Assembly (NCBI GenBank): GCA_000010565.1
Contig: AP009389.1
Coordinates: forward strand, 1,736,001 to 1,800,000
Reading direction: 5' to 3'
DNA from: Pelotomaculum thermopropionicum SI
Lineage (GTDB): Bacteria; Bacillota; Desulfotomaculia; Desulfotomaculales; Pelotomaculaceae
Length of the DNA stretch: 64,000 nt
Part shown: positions 43,645 through 52,645 of the stretch, in pieces
How the letters are laid out: each line of letters starts with the position of its first letter
Numbering within the stretch: the first letter of the stretch is position 1
Program-made: the position numbers and the translations under genes
The notes under the pieces: generated by a model
Databases searched by the model: none
Told to the model about the DNA's origin: nothing
What the model saw: the letters and a program-made list of their open reading frames with translations, nothing else

Positions 43645-45186
43645 ATGATTGCCATTGTAAAAAGCACCGCCCTGCACGGCCTGGAAGGCCAGATAGTGGA
43701 AGTTGAAGTAGATGTTTCAAACGGCCTGCCATGTTTTGACATAGTAGGCCTGCCGGATACATCTGTGCGTGAAGCAAAAGACCGGGTACGGGCCGCCATA
43801 AAAAACTCCGGCCTGGAATTTCCCGTGAAGAGGATTACGGTAAACCTGGCCCCAGCCGATCTTAAAAAAGAAGGTCCTATTTACGACCTTCCCATTGCTA
43901 TTGGTATCCTGGCTGCCACCGAACAATTGCCTCCGGAACGGTGCAGCCTTTTTGTCTATCTGGGTGAGCTTTCTTTAAACGGCACCCTGCGGGGCGTTGC
44001 CGGAGCACTTCCCAACGTCCTGGCAGCCCGCGAGGCTTCGCATAAAGATGTAGTTGTTCCGCTGGAAAATGCCGCCGAGGCATCGCTGGTAGAAGGCGCA
44101 AATGTTTTCCCCGTCCGTTCTCTAACCGAACTGGCCGGCTTCCTGCGGGGGGAAAACGAAATCCGCCCGTTTAAGCCCGATCTGAAGGATTTGACGGCAC
44201 CTGCCCCCGAAGACGAAGAGCTCGACTTCGCCGACGTAAAAGGCCAGCAGGCTGCCAAAAGGGCGCTGGAGGTGGCGGCAGCCGGGGGGCACAACATCAT
44301 CATGATCGGAAGCCCCGGTTCTGGTAAAACCATGCTGGCCCGCCGCCTGCCCGGCATATTGCCCGACATGACTTTTCAAGAATCCCTTGAAGTGACAAAA
44401 ATATACAGCCTGGCCGGCCTCTTGCCTTCCCGCAGGCCGCTGATAATCAAACGCCCTTTCCGCAATCCCCATCACACCGCTTCGACCGTCAGCATTATCG
44501 GCGGGGGCAGGGTGGTGAAACCAGGCGAGGTCAGCCTGGCCCATCACGGCATTCTGTTCCTTGACGAAATGCCCGAATTCCAGAGAGAGGCTTTGGAGGC
44601 ACTGCGACAGCCCCTGGAGGACGGGGTGGTAACCGTATCCAGGGCCAATGCTTCCATCACCTACCCTGCCCGGCTGATGCTGGTCGGCGCCCTTAACCCC
44701 TGCCCGTGCGGTTTTCTGGGCGACCGGGAGCGGGAATGCTCCTGCACGCCCCATCAAATCCAGCGTTACGCCGCCCGCCTTTCAGGACCCTTGCTGGACC
44801 GCATCGATATTCACGTCGAGGTTCCCCGCCTCACCTACGAAGAGCTTTCCCGCCTGGATAAAGGCGAGAGCTCCGCGGAAATCAAAAAGCGCGTTGAAAG
44901 GGCACGGGAAATTCAGCGGCGCAGATTCGCTTCGCTTAAAAACAAAAACGGCTGCAACTCCCGCATGGGTTCCAGGGAAATTAAGCTGTTCTGCAGGCTT
45001 GCCGGCAGCGCCAGGGCGCTTATCAGGGAGGCATTCAGCAGGCTGTCCTTAAGCGCCCGCTCCCACGACAGGGTCCTGAAAGTCGCCCGGACCATAGCGG
45101 ACCTGGAAGGCTCCGAAATCATCGAGGACATTCACATTGCCGAAGCTCTCCAGTACCGCTCAATGGATAAAAATCTCTTAAGTTAA
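43645..45186 (+). CDS. comM: YifB/ComM family magnesium-chelatase-like AAA+ ATPase
   Basis: A 513-residue AAA+ protein. An N-terminal Lon-protease-like domain (GLPCFDIVGLPDTSVREAKDR) is followed by the chelatase domain with Walker A MIGSPGSGKTMLARRLPGIL and Walker B GILFLDEMPEF, a zinc-like loop CPCGFLGDRERECSC and a C-terminal helical region. In naturally competent bacteria ComM is a hexameric helicase that extends strand invasion. The ATG at 43645 has TAGGAGG upstream. The only sign of competence here is this gene itself, and the family is widespread in non-competent species. Confidence 0.92.
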   Translation: MIAIVKSTALHGLEGQIVEVEVDVSNGLPCFDIVGLPDTSVREAKDRVRAAIKNSGLEFPVKRITVNLAPADLKKEGPIYDLPIAIGILAATEQLPPERCSLFVYLGELSLNGTLRGVAGALPNVLAAREASHKDVVVPLENAAEASLVEGANVFPVRSLTELAGFLRGENEIRPFKPDLKDLTAPAPEDEELDFADVKGQQAAKRALEVAAAGGHNIIMIGSPGSGKTMLARRLPGILPDMTFQESLEVTKIYSLAGLLPSRRPLIIKRPFRNPHHTASTVSIIGGGRVVKPGEVSLAHHGILFLDEMPEFQREALEALRQPLEDGVVTVSRANASITYPARLMLVGALNPCPCGFLGDRERECSCTPHQIQRYAARLSGPLLDRIDIHVEVPRLTYEELSRLDKGESSAEIKKRVERAREIQRRRFASLKNKNGCNSRMGSREIKLFCRLAGSARALIREAFSRLSLSARSHDRVLKVARTIADLEGSEIIEDIHIAEALQYRSMDKNLLS

Positions 45187-45258
45187 TAAAGGTGTAAAAT
45201 AAAAATGAAACCAGGGCATCTAAGAGGAGGGAAAAGCACAGAAAGCCGGAGTTTAATA

Positions 45259-45498
45259 TTATTTCTTTTCATTGTCGGCAGGCAATGTATCCGCCAAAAA
45301 AACAAGTGCGCTAAAATCAAGATCGTGCTCTGCGCAAAGCCTGTAAAGACCGGCAAACAGTTTGCTGCCGCCCTTTTTTTGGCCTTTAAGAACTCTAAAA
45401 AGGTAGGAATAGCTAATGCCGATATGCTTTGCAAGCTCCGGGACGGACCACCCGTTTTTAAAGGCCAGTTCCTTCAGCGCCTCAACATTAACCTTCAA
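45259..45498 (-). CDS. Small HTH (XRE-like) regulator
   Basis: A protein of about 80 residues with a helix-turn-helix near residues 8-40 (LKELAFKNGWSVPELAKHIG, then ISYSYLFRVLKGQKKGG). Two adjacent TTG codons (45501 and 45498) follow AAGGGAGTG; the frame is open further to an ATG at 45549 that lacks a ribosome site. It is transcribed away from another HTH regulator gene at 45699, and the region between contains a triple 11-bp repeat, a likely operator. It resembles a stripped-down phage-type repressor. Confidence 0.72.
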   Translation of the reverse strand: MKVNVEALKELAFKNGWSVPELAKHIGISYSYLFRVLKGQKKGGSKLFAGLYRLCAEHDLDFSALVFLADTLPADNEKK

Positions 45499-45614
45499 CA
45501 AGCCCACTCCCTTTTTATTTCTATAATAAAATATCATGTCTGCAGACAACAGTCAATCTTTTTTACTTAATTGCAACAAATTTTACAATTTATACATTGT
45601 CCTTGGGCAATCAA

Positions 45615-45647
45615 TTGGTTAGAATTTGGTTAGAATTTGTTTAGAAA
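45615..45647 (+). repeat. Three tandem 11-bp repeats between divergent regulators
   Basis: TTGGTTAGAAT occurs twice in tandem (45615 and 45626), followed by TTGTTTAGAAA (45637). The 11-base step puts the copies on one face of the helix, as for an operator bound by a multimeric or cooperative regulator. The array sits in an AT-rich promoter region between two HTH genes. Confidence 0.8.
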
Positions 45648-45698
45648 ATCTATTTATTTATTAAAAACAATTCGGACGAAAAATACGGGGGCTCTCCC

Positions 45699-46550
45699 AT
45701 GGCTTTTGATCAAGAAACTTTCTCCCAACTCCTTGCCAGAGCAAAAGGCGACAGGTCGATCAACAGTTACGGCCGTCAGGCTAAGGTTGACCCCGGCTAT
45801 ATCTCCAGGCTGTTGCGCTTAAAAATTAAGACTCCGCCCTCCCCGGGAATTATAAAGAAACTTGCGGACAATGCTTTGGCGGGAGTCACTTACGAGGAGT
45901 TAATGGCAGCAGCCGGCTACCTTCAGTACCCCGCCGGCAGCGAAGAGCTCTATCACATCAAAGACGCACTGGAACAAAAAGTTGCAGAAGCGCTGCAGAA
46001 ACCTCTTGCCGAATTTCTGCCGGTGATGAAGGTGCCCCTGGTCAGCCCTCTTGCCTGTAACCTTACCGGTGAATCGCCTGAGAATATAATCAGATACATA
46101 AGTGTACCCCGGGAACTGGAAGCTGACTTCGCACTGGAAATAAAAGATGACGCAATGATCGAAGCCGGAATATTCCCCGGCGATGTGGCCATATGCCGGA
46201 AAACAAGCCAGTTCAAGACTGGCGAAATGATTGTGGCCGCGCTTGCCGGGGGAAAGGTCGGAATTAGATTCCTGCTCGAAGAGGCCGGCAGCCTCCGGCT
46301 CAGGGCGGCAAATGCGCTCATCCTGGACCGGGAGGTAAAATTGCCGGATGTGCTCGGCGTGGTACTGATGATTCAAAAGAAAGCTCTTCGTTACGAACAG
46401 TACGTTAGCCTGTATGAAAGAGACAGCCAGGAGGAAAATATATCAGAGGAGTTTCTGCTGGAGAAACTCTCCGAAAGCAGCAGGCTGCCGCTGGCAAAGC
46501 TGAAGGAGGCACTGCTGTCTTTAAAAAAAGAAAGAGGAACGGCTGGATAA
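45699..46550 (+). CDS. LexA/CI-like HTH regulator with a non-catalytic S24 domain
   Basis: A 283-residue regulator. The N-terminal third is an HTH (YGRQAKVDPGYISRLLRLK). Residues 105-215 have the shape of the LexA/CI S24 domain: KVPLVSPLACN at the place of the self-cleavage site, then ALEIKDDAMIEAGIFPGD. In active members the last motif has Ser in GDSM; here it is Ala152. The catalytic Lys position (VTVKR in LexA) reads VGIR, with Arg190. Both dyad residues are thus missing, so self-cleavage on DNA damage is unlikely. A C-terminal helical extension follows. It faces the repeat array. Confidence 0.8.
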   Translation: MAFDQETFSQLLARAKGDRSINSYGRQAKVDPGYISRLLRLKIKTPPSPGIIKKLADNALAGVTYEELMAAAGYLQYPAGSEELYHIKDALEQKVAEALQKPLAEFLPVMKVPLVSPLACNLTGESPENIIRYISVPRELEADFALEIKDDAMIEAGIFPGDVAICRKTSQFKTGEMIVAALAGGKVGIRFLLEEAGSLRLRAANALILDREVKLPDVLGVVLMIQKKALRYEQYVSLYERDSQEENISEEFLLEKLSESSRLPLAKLKEALLSLKKERGTAG

Positions 46551-46559
46551 ATAATTTAA

Positions 46560-46588
46560 TTGACATCTTTTTTAGTGCTTGCTATATT
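46560..46588 (+). promoter_or_regulatory. Sigma-A promoter before fdhE
   Basis: TTGACA and TATATT are 17 bases apart, a near-perfect housekeeping promoter about 100 bases upstream of the fdhE start. Confidence 0.75.
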
Positions 46589-46693
46589 CTTTGCAAGGCG
46601 GAAAACAATTATATATTAATCAACCAATCAATCAGCATTATTTCACCGTGACTATCAACAGCATGAACTATTAACAGAAAGCAGGGGAGTTTC

Positions 46694-47500
46694 ATGAAAA
46701 ATTCTTTGCAAAGCATTATGGCGGATTTTAACCAGGAGTTCTTAGGGATTGAACTGCCCGAAGGCGCTGTAAAGTTCGACCGTCCCGCCCCGGAAGTTTT
46801 AAATGCCGGACTGGAAAACGGAACTCCGCTTATAAGTGTTTGCCCCCCGAAAATTGAAGCCGATACCTTCTTCGTCACTTTGAACAATGTAGCCGGCCTA
46901 ATTAAAAAATACATGCCCGGCCTGGCTGCGGAAACAGAGCAAATTATAAATGCCATGCCTTCACAGCCGGATGCCAGGGAAACATTTATATCCAGGGTAT
47001 TCACACCGGGAACAAACCTGCTGTCTTGCCTGGAACAGGACCTCCCCCCGGAAACCCTGGGCTTTTTACTGAACCATACCGTTAAGCTTTTTATGCGGCA
47101 ATACGCTTTAAACGCGCATTCTCTCTACGATTCCGAGCACTGGTTAAAAAGCAGTTGCCCTGTTTGCGGGGGCAGGCCGACCCTGGCCCTTCTGGAGAAA
47201 GACACAGGAAAACGGCTCCTCTATTGTGGAATGTGCGAGGTAAAGTGGCGCTTCCAGCGCCTCGGCTGCCCTTTTTGCCTGAACGGCGAATCGGAGTTTT
47301 TCACAGTAGAAGGGATGGAAAAATACAGGGTGTACTTTTGCGAAAAATGCAAAGGTTACATTAAAACCATCGACGGGGGAAAGACCGGCGGCAAGGATCT
47401 AAACCTTTTCTGGGAGGATATAAATACCATCCAGCTTGATATCCTGGCCATACGCGAAGGGTTTTTCAGCCCGCAAGCCGGCCTGCCGCTAAACACTTAG
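46694..47500 (+). CDS. fdhE: Formate dehydrogenase accessory protein FdhE
   Basis: A cytoplasmic chaperone (268 residues) for exported formate dehydrogenases. The signature is a pair of rubredoxin-like zinc/iron sites: SCPVCGGRP and LYCGMCEVKWRF, then GCPFCLNGE and YFCEKCKGYIKTID. FdhE prepares the FdhA precursor before Tat export, and an FdhA gene with an RR signal begins at 63.3 kb, with tatA and tatC nearby. The ATG at 46694 follows CAGGGGAG. It opens the hydrogenase/formate-related half of the window. Confidence 0.92.
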   Translation: MKNSLQSIMADFNQEFLGIELPEGAVKFDRPAPEVLNAGLENGTPLISVCPPKIEADTFFVTLNNVAGLIKKYMPGLAAETEQIINAMPSQPDARETFISRVFTPGTNLLSCLEQDLPPETLGFLLNHTVKLFMRQYALNAHSLYDSEHWLKSSCPVCGGRPTLALLEKDTGKRLLYCGMCEVKWRFQRLGCPFCLNGESEFFTVEGMEKYRVYFCEKCKGYIKTIDGGKTGGKDLNLFWEDINTIQLDILAIREGFFSPQAGLPLNT

Positions 47501-47644
47501 AATATCTAATCGATCCACCGCCCTCCGGCCACAGGCCGGTAAGCAGGGAGAACGCCGGTTTACACCGGTCTCCACCACAACCACAGCAATCACCAAAAAC
47601 CGAAAAAAGCAGCTTTTACAGGCGGGGCGAGCAGTTGCGCGGGA

Positions 47645-47673
47645 TTGACAACCCCTGTTGGACAAGATAAAAT
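47645..47673 (+). promoter_or_regulatory. Sigma-A promoter of the hyp operon
   Basis: A perfect TTGACA and a TAAAAT lie 17 bases apart, 122 bases upstream of hypA. It is the only strong promoter seen for the tightly packed hypA-to-protease genes. Confidence 0.75.
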
Positions 47674-47689
47674 TTTTACGGTGCTTTCA

Positions 47690-47707
47690 GGGGAATATAA
47701 ATTCCCC
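47690..47707 (+). other. Hairpin in the hypA leader
   Basis: GGGGAAT and ATTCCCC form a perfect 7-bp stem with an ATAA loop near the start of the hyp transcript. It is followed by TTTAGTTTT, a weak T-rich tract, so partial attenuation or 5'-end stabilisation is possible. Confidence 0.5.
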
Positions 47708-47794
47708 TTTAGTTTTAATGCCGCTCCCCTTTCAAAGAGACTATTACCCGCAAGAATTAAATCCCGGCGAACAAACGCGCAAGGATGTGACAAT

Positions 47795-48208
47795 ATGCAT
47801 GAATGGGCACTGGCAGAAGCAGTTGTTGAAGCCGTGATTAAAGAAGCCGAAAAGGAAAGTCTGAAAGAAATTTTAAAGGTCAAATTAATGGTGGGTGAAT
47901 TGCAGCAAGTCGACCTGGACGTTTTTACCTTTTCCCTGGAAAAGCTTACGGAATCATACAATTCTATATTAAGCATGGATAAATTCATTATCGAGATTGA
48001 AAAAAGCTTGTTGAAGTGCAGGGTTTGCGAAAATTGCTGGAGTTACGGACAATCTTTAAAAGAGCTGGCAGATGAGCAAACCGAGGCCATCCATTTTGTT
48101 CCTGAAGTAGCACACGTTTACATGAGGTGTCCCCAATGCGGCAGTCCCGACTTTGAAATAGTAAAAGGGCGCGGCCTCTGGATCGAATACATCGAGGGGG
48201 AAAAGTAA
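47795..48208 (+). CDS. hypA: Hydrogenase nickel metallochaperone HypA, archaeal-type zinc domain
   Basis: A 137-residue nickel carrier for [NiFe] hydrogenase maturation. The nickel site is the N-terminal MHEW (amine, His2). MVGELQQVDLD matches the HypA core. The zinc site uses Cys75/Cys78 and Cys112/Cys115, and the 33 residues between them (ending IHFVPEVAHVYM) are a long insertion, as I recall for Thermococcus HypA; E. coli-type proteins have a much shorter one. The ATG at 47795 is fixed by the MHEW start. It abuts the next gene exactly, a Mrp/MinD ATPase that probably replaces HypB. Confidence 0.9.
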   Translation: MHEWALAEAVVEAVIKEAEKESLKEILKVKLMVGELQQVDLDVFTFSLEKLTESYNSILSMDKFIIEIEKSLLKCRVCENCWSYGQSLKELADEQTEAIHFVPEVAHVYMRCPQCGSPDFEIVKGRGLWIEYIEGEK

Positions 48209-48955
48209 ATGGACCCCAGGCTGAGCGTTATTAAAAAAAGGTTTGAAAATGTAAAAAAAATCATAGCCGTCTCCGGAGGCAAGGGAGGTATAGGCAAGAG
48301 CCTAACGGCTTCCACGCTGTCCTTGTGCCTGACCAGGCATTCCCGCCGGACCGGGCTGTTGGATCTCGATTTTTGCGGCCCCTCCACCCATGTCATTCTG
48401 GGGCTGGACGGGGTGTACCCGGAGGAAGAGAGGGGAATTGTCCCGCCGGAAATACACGGCATAAAATACATGTCCATCGTCCCTTTCACCGGCAGTCACC
48501 CCTCTCCTCTAAGGGGCGGCGAAGTGTCAAACGCCATCATTGAGATTCTGGCCGTAACCCGCTGGGGTCCGCTGGAATATCTCATTATAGATATGCCCCC
48601 GGGTACCGGCGATACCGTTCTGGATGTTATACGGCTGATCGGAAAATCCGAGTTTCTTCTCGTAACCACCCCCTCCGCAGTAGCCCTTGCCGTCATGAAA
48701 CGGGAGTTAATAATGTTGAAAGAACTGGACGTCCCGGTTATGGGGGTGCTTTTAAATATGAAATTAAAGGACAAAACGGCCGTTGCAGAAGAAATCGCCG
48801 GACTCAAGGTCCCTTTCCTCGGTTCAATTGATTTCGATTATGCCCTGGAAGAAGCCCTGGGAAATCCTGAAAAGCTCCTCAAAACAAATTTCGCCAGGCA
48901 ATTGAACCAGACAGTCTGTTCCAGGTTACTGCCGGAAGGAGGAAGGGCTTCTTAA
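48209..48955 (+). CDS. Mrp/MinD-family ATPase, probable HypB substitute (HypB-AT type)
   Basis: A 248-residue SIMIBI ATPase with a deviant Walker A (SGGKGGIGKS, residues 22-31), switch I DLDFCGPSTH and Walker B LIIDMPPGTGD. It lacks the C-terminal CxxC that Fe-S carrier Mrp/Nbp35 proteins use. It sits between hypA and hypF with zero spacing from hypA, in a cluster that has hypA, F, C, D and E but no GTPase hypB. In Thermococcus kodakarensis a Mrp/MinD-type ATPase (HypB-AT) works with HypA to acquire nickel; the same role is inferred here. An Fe-S scaffold role remains possible. Confidence 0.78.
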   Translation: MDPRLSVIKKRFENVKKIIAVSGGKGGIGKSLTASTLSLCLTRHSRRTGLLDLDFCGPSTHVILGLDGVYPEEERGIVPPEIHGIKYMSIVPFTGSHPSPLRGGEVSNAIIEILAVTRWGPLEYLIIDMPPGTGDTVLDVIRLIGKSEFLLVTTPSAVALAVMKRELIMLKELDVPVMGVLLNMKLKDKTAVAEEIAGLKVPFLGSIDFDYALEEALGNPEKLLKTNFARQLNQTVCSRLLPEGGRAS

Positions 48956-49000
48956 ACCGGGCGGCCGGTAAACCCTGCCAGTTGCTGGAGGTGGTGCGTC

Positions 49001-51316
49001 ATGGCCAAAAATCCTGCTGCCAGAAGCCAAAAAACGGCCCGCTACCACGTTTTAATCCGGGGAGTTGTCCAGGGGGTGGGATTCCGTCCTTTTGTCTACA
49101 ACCTGGCCCGCCGCTGGGCAATCAAGGGCAGCGTTCTAAATACTCCCACGGGAGTGATTATAGACGCCGAGGGCGAGGAAAAAAACATAACCCTTTTTTT
49201 AAAAGAGATTCAGGAAAATCCCCCCAGGCTGTCTAAAATCACTTTTTTTCAAGCTCACGAACTGCCCGTCAGGGGGTACACATCATTCCAAATTTTATCA
49301 AGTGAAACGGGAGCAGGCAAAGACGCCCTCGTGCCCCCGGATGTGGCTACCTGCACAGAATGCCGGGAGGAAATTTTTGATAAAAACGACCGTCATTATG
49401 CCTATCCTTTTACCAACTGTACCAACTGCGGGCCGCGCTTCACCATCATCCGGGAGATCCCTTACGACCGCCCCAATACGGCCATGGCCCCTTTTTCGAT
49501 GTGCAGCGAGTGCGCCGGAGAATACGGCAATCCCGGCAACCGGAGGTTTCACGCTCAACCGGTGGCCTGCCCCGGTTGCGGTCCGCAAGTGGAAGTAAGG
49601 GACCGCAACGGCAAAATTGCTGCCGGAAAGGAAAACTGGCTGCAAAAATGCTGGGAAATCATTCAAAAAGGGAATATTCTGGCCTTAAAAGGCCTCGGCG
49701 GCTTTCACCTGACCTGCGACGCCAGAAACAAAGAGGCCATAGCTGCCCTGAGACAGCGCAAAGGAAGGGACGCCAAGCCCTTTGCCGTCATGTGCCGGGA
49801 TCTGGAAACTGCAGAGAAATACTGTCTTCTTGACAAACGGGAAAGAGAAATACTGAGTTCACCCCAGGCCCCCATCGTAATCTTGCGCAGAAAACCGGAC
49901 GCAGAACTGCCCGAAGAGCTTGCCCCTGGCCTTAATACTTTAGGGGTGATGCTTCCCTACACCCCTCTGCACCTGCTTCTCTTCAGCGGCCCTTTCGATC
50001 TCCTGGTCATGACCAGCGGTAATTACAGTGGCCTTCCCCTGGTAAAGGACAACGCTCGCGCCTTAAACGAACTGGGGCAAATTGCCGACTACTTCCTTCT
50101 GCACAACCGCGATATAGTCAACCGCTGTGACGATTCCCTGGTGCGGGTAATCGACGGCGAAACCCACATCATCCGCCGCTCCAGGGGTTATGTCCCGCAT
50201 CCCATACCGGTATTGCGGCAACCGGGCGGGCCGGTCATTTTAGGCGCCGGGGGTGAAATGAAAAACTGCTTTTGCCTGCTTAAAAACGATCTGGCCTTTA
50301 TGAGCCAGTACATCGGCGAAATTGACAGCGTGGAAGGAGAGGAAAACCTTTTTGCCAGCCTGATTAATTTTCAAAGGTTAATCGGGGCAGTCCCTGAAAT
50401 TGTGGCCTATGATGCTCATCCAGGCTACGCATCGGCCCGGGTGGCCCGTCTGATTCCCGCCCGGGAATATCTGGCCGTCCAGCACCATCATGCCCACTTT
50501 GCCAGTTGTATGGCCGAAAACGGAATGGGAAACGAGGAGGCCATTGGAGTTATTCTGGATGGAACAGGTTACGGCCCCGACGGCACCCTCTGGGGTTTTG
50601 AAATAATAGCCGGCAGTTATACTAAATTCAGGCGGGTAATCCACCTTGCCGGGGTGCCCCTGCCCGGTGGAGAAATTGCCATCCGGCAGCCCTGGCGGAC
50701 CGCAGCGGCCTACCTCATCCACTTTTTAGGTGCCCGCGGCAAACAGGCGGCTGAGAGCATTTTCAAAGACAAAAACCTGGATGTGCTGGAAAAAATGATT
50801 GTTAAAGGCTTTAACTCTCCGCTGTCTTCAGGCTGCGGGCGGCTTTTCGATGCCGTGGCGGCTATACTGGGGGTATGCCTGGAAAACACCTATGAAGGAC
50901 AGGCCGCCATAGAGCTTGGTGAGCTGATCCGGGAGGATCGCGGAAGCACCGCTTCCCTTGCCTACCCCTATGAAATTAAAAACGGCGTTATCGCGCCGGG
51001 CACCATGATTGCCGGAATAATTAAAGACCGGCTGTCCGGAACACCGGCCGAAATTATTTCCACAAGGTTTCACAATACCGTAGCCGCCATGGTCATTGAA
51101 GCGGTTGAGACGGTATCTTTAAACCTGAACCTTAAAAAGGTGGTTTTGAGCGGGGGAACCTGGCAAAACCATTACCTGTTCCGGCTGGTCAAAAAAACTT
51201 TGGAAAAGCGCGGCTACCGGGTGCTGTATCACCGCCGGGTGCCGGCCAATGACGGCGGAATAGCCCTGGGACAGGCCATGATTGCCCACTGGAGGTGGTT
51301 GAAAAAATGTGTCTAG
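49001..51316 (+). CDS. hypF: Carbamoyltransferase HypF
   Basis: Makes the thiocarbamate on HypE from carbamoyl phosphate and ATP, the first step to the CN ligands of the NiFe site. Domains in order: acylphosphatase-like (HVLIRGVVQGVGFRPFVYNL), two zinc-finger pairs (CTECREEIF and CTNCGPRF; CSECAGEY and CPGCGP), a YrdC-like domain (ILALKGLGGFHLTCDA) and a C-terminal Kae1-like carbamoyltransferase domain (VQHHHAHFASCMAEN, ILDGTGYGPDGTLWG). The 771-residue length is normal. The ATG at 49001 follows GGAGGTGG. The 3' end overlaps hypC by ten bases. Confidence 0.96.
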   Translation: MAKNPAARSQKTARYHVLIRGVVQGVGFRPFVYNLARRWAIKGSVLNTPTGVIIDAEGEEKNITLFLKEIQENPPRLSKITFFQAHELPVRGYTSFQILSSETGAGKDALVPPDVATCTECREEIFDKNDRHYAYPFTNCTNCGPRFTIIREIPYDRPNTAMAPFSMCSECAGEYGNPGNRRFHAQPVACPGCGPQVEVRDRNGKIAAGKENWLQKCWEIIQKGNILALKGLGGFHLTCDARNKEAIAALRQRKGRDAKPFAVMCRDLETAEKYCLLDKREREILSSPQAPIVILRRKPDAELPEELAPGLNTLGVMLPYTPLHLLLFSGPFDLLVMTSGNYSGLPLVKDNARALNELGQIADYFLLHNRDIVNRCDDSLVRVIDGETHIIRRSRGYVPHPIPVLRQPGGPVILGAGGEMKNCFCLLKNDLAFMSQYIGEIDSVEGEENLFASLINFQRLIGAVPEIVAYDAHPGYASARVARLIPAREYLAVQHHHAHFASCMAENGMGNEEAIGVILDGTGYGPDGTLWGFEIIAGSYTKFRRVIHLAGVPLPGGEIAIRQPWRTAAAYLIHFLGARGKQAAESIFKDKNLDVLEKMIVKGFNSPLSSGCGRLFDAVAAILGVCLENTYEGQAAIELGELIREDRGSTASLAYPYEIKNGVIAPGTMIAGIIKDRLSGTPAEIISTRFHNTVAAMVIEAVETVSLNLNLKKVVLSGGTWQNHYLFRLVKKTLEKRGYRVLYHRRVPANDGGIALGQAMIAHWRWLKKCV

Positions 51317-51543
51317 GCATACCCGGCAAAGTTGTAGCGGTCAACCAGGACGAAAACTGGGCGGTAATAGAAAGCTTCGGCGTACAAAAAAAAGTGAGCA
51401 TTGCCCTGGTGGACGAAGAAGTCGCCCCGGGCGATTACCTGATGGTTCACACCGGTTACGCCCTTGGCAAAATAGATCTGAAGGAAGCCGAAAGCTCCCT
51501 TAAATTATGGGAGGAGATTTTATTTGCAAAACAGCCGTCTTGA
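51307..51543 (+). CDS. hypC: Hydrogenase maturation chaperone HypC
   Basis: A 78-residue chaperone that carries the Fe(CN)2CO unit with HypD and presents it to the large subunit. The start MCLGIPGKVV is diagnostic: Cys2 is the essential ligand, so the ATG at 51307 is chosen over an in-frame upstream GTG. The remainder (VSIALVDEEVAPGDYLMVHTGYAL, cited in part as APGDYLMVHTGYAL) is typical. It overlaps hypF upstream and hypD downstream. Confidence 0.95.
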   Translation: MCLGIPGKVVAVNQDENWAVIESFGVQKKVSIALVDEEVAPGDYLMVHTGYALGKIDLKEAESSLKLWEEILFAKQPS

Positions 51544-52645
51544 GCTCAATTTTGGCAGGGAAATCCTGAAAATGCTGCCTTCCCTGGCCGGGGCCGCAGC
51601 CCGGCGACTTGGCAGGACGCCGGTTATAATGGAGGTCTGCGGAACCCATACCATGGCCATTGCCAGAAGCGGCCTGAAAAGCGTGCTGGCGGGCTGTATC
51701 GAACTGAGAAGCGGCCCGGGCTGTCCGGTGTGCGTTACCGACCAGAGGGACATAGACAGAATTGTCGCCCTGGCCAACCTGCCGGGAATTGCAATTGCCA
51801 CCTTCGGCGACATGCTGCGGGTTCCCGGCACCGGTTCATCGCTCGAGCTGGAACGGGCCCGCGGCGCATGCGTGGAGATCTTTTATTCCCCCCTGGAAGC
51901 GGTAGCCTATGCCGCCAGAAATCCGGGGAAAGAAGTCGTTTTTCTGGGTGTAGGCTTCGAAACCACGGCGCCTGCCATTGCTTTGAGCATTGCTGCCGCC
52001 GCCGGGCAGAAGCTGCCGAACTACACGGTGCTGTCCCTCCACAAACTGGTCCCGCCGGTTATGGAAACGCTCCTGAGCGATCCGGAGCTTACTGTCGACG
52101 GTTTTATTCTGCCGGGCCACGTCAGTACCATAACCGGCAGGAAGGCTTTTGATTTTATTTCCTTAAAATACGGCAGGCCGGCCGTCGTTACCGGCTTCGA
52201 AGAAATCGACATCCTGCAGTCGGTTTGTCTTCTTCTTAAACAAATATCAGAGGGCAGCGCCCGGACCGTCAACGGTTACAAGCGGCTGGTCCGGGAAGAA
52301 GGCAATAAAAAGGCTAAAGAAATCCTGGCAGAATATTTTAAGCCCGCAGACGCCTTCTGGCGCGGTTTCGGCCTGGTGCCCCAAAGCGGCCTGGCCATTA
52401 AAGAAAAATACTCCCGCTTTGACGCCTCGGCTAAATTTGCCCTGGACACGCCCGAAACGCAACCGCCAAAAGGCTGCGCCTGCGGCGACATCTTAAAAGG
52501 GAAGCTTACCGCACCCGACTGCCCGCTTTTTGCCAGAGCCTGCACGCCGTCGAGCCCGGCGGGGCCCTGCATGGTTTCATCGGAAGGAGCCTGTGCCGCC
52601 TATTATCACTACGAATGGTCAGAACAGGACAGGGAAGTGAATTAA
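51524..52645 (+). CDS. hypD: Hydrogenase maturation Fe-S protein HypD
   Basis: The [4Fe-4S] scaffold on which the Fe(CN)2CO unit is assembled. Conserved motifs are VCGTHTMAIARSGL, SGPGCPVCVT (redox Cys pair), FLGVGFETTAPA and the C-terminal cluster-binding part with CACGDIL and further Cys near CPLFARAC. Length (373) is normal. The TTG start at 51524 lies behind GGGAGGAG and overlaps hypC by 20 bases. Confidence 0.95.
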   Translation: MQNSRLELNFGREILKMLPSLAGAAARRLGRTPVIMEVCGTHTMAIARSGLKSVLAGCIELRSGPGCPVCVTDQRDIDRIVALANLPGIAIATFGDMLRVPGTGSSLELERARGACVEIFYSPLEAVAYAARNPGKEVVFLGVGFETTAPAIALSIAAAAGQKLPNYTVLSLHKLVPPVMETLLSDPELTVDGFILPGHVSTITGRKAFDFISLKYGRPAVVTGFEEIDILQSVCLLLKQISEGSARTVNGYKRLVREEGNKKAKEILAEYFKPADAFWRGFGLVPQSGLAIKEKYSRFDASAKFALDTPETQPPKGCACGDILKGKLTAPDCPLFARACTPSSPAGPCMVSSEGACAAYYHYEWSEQDREVN

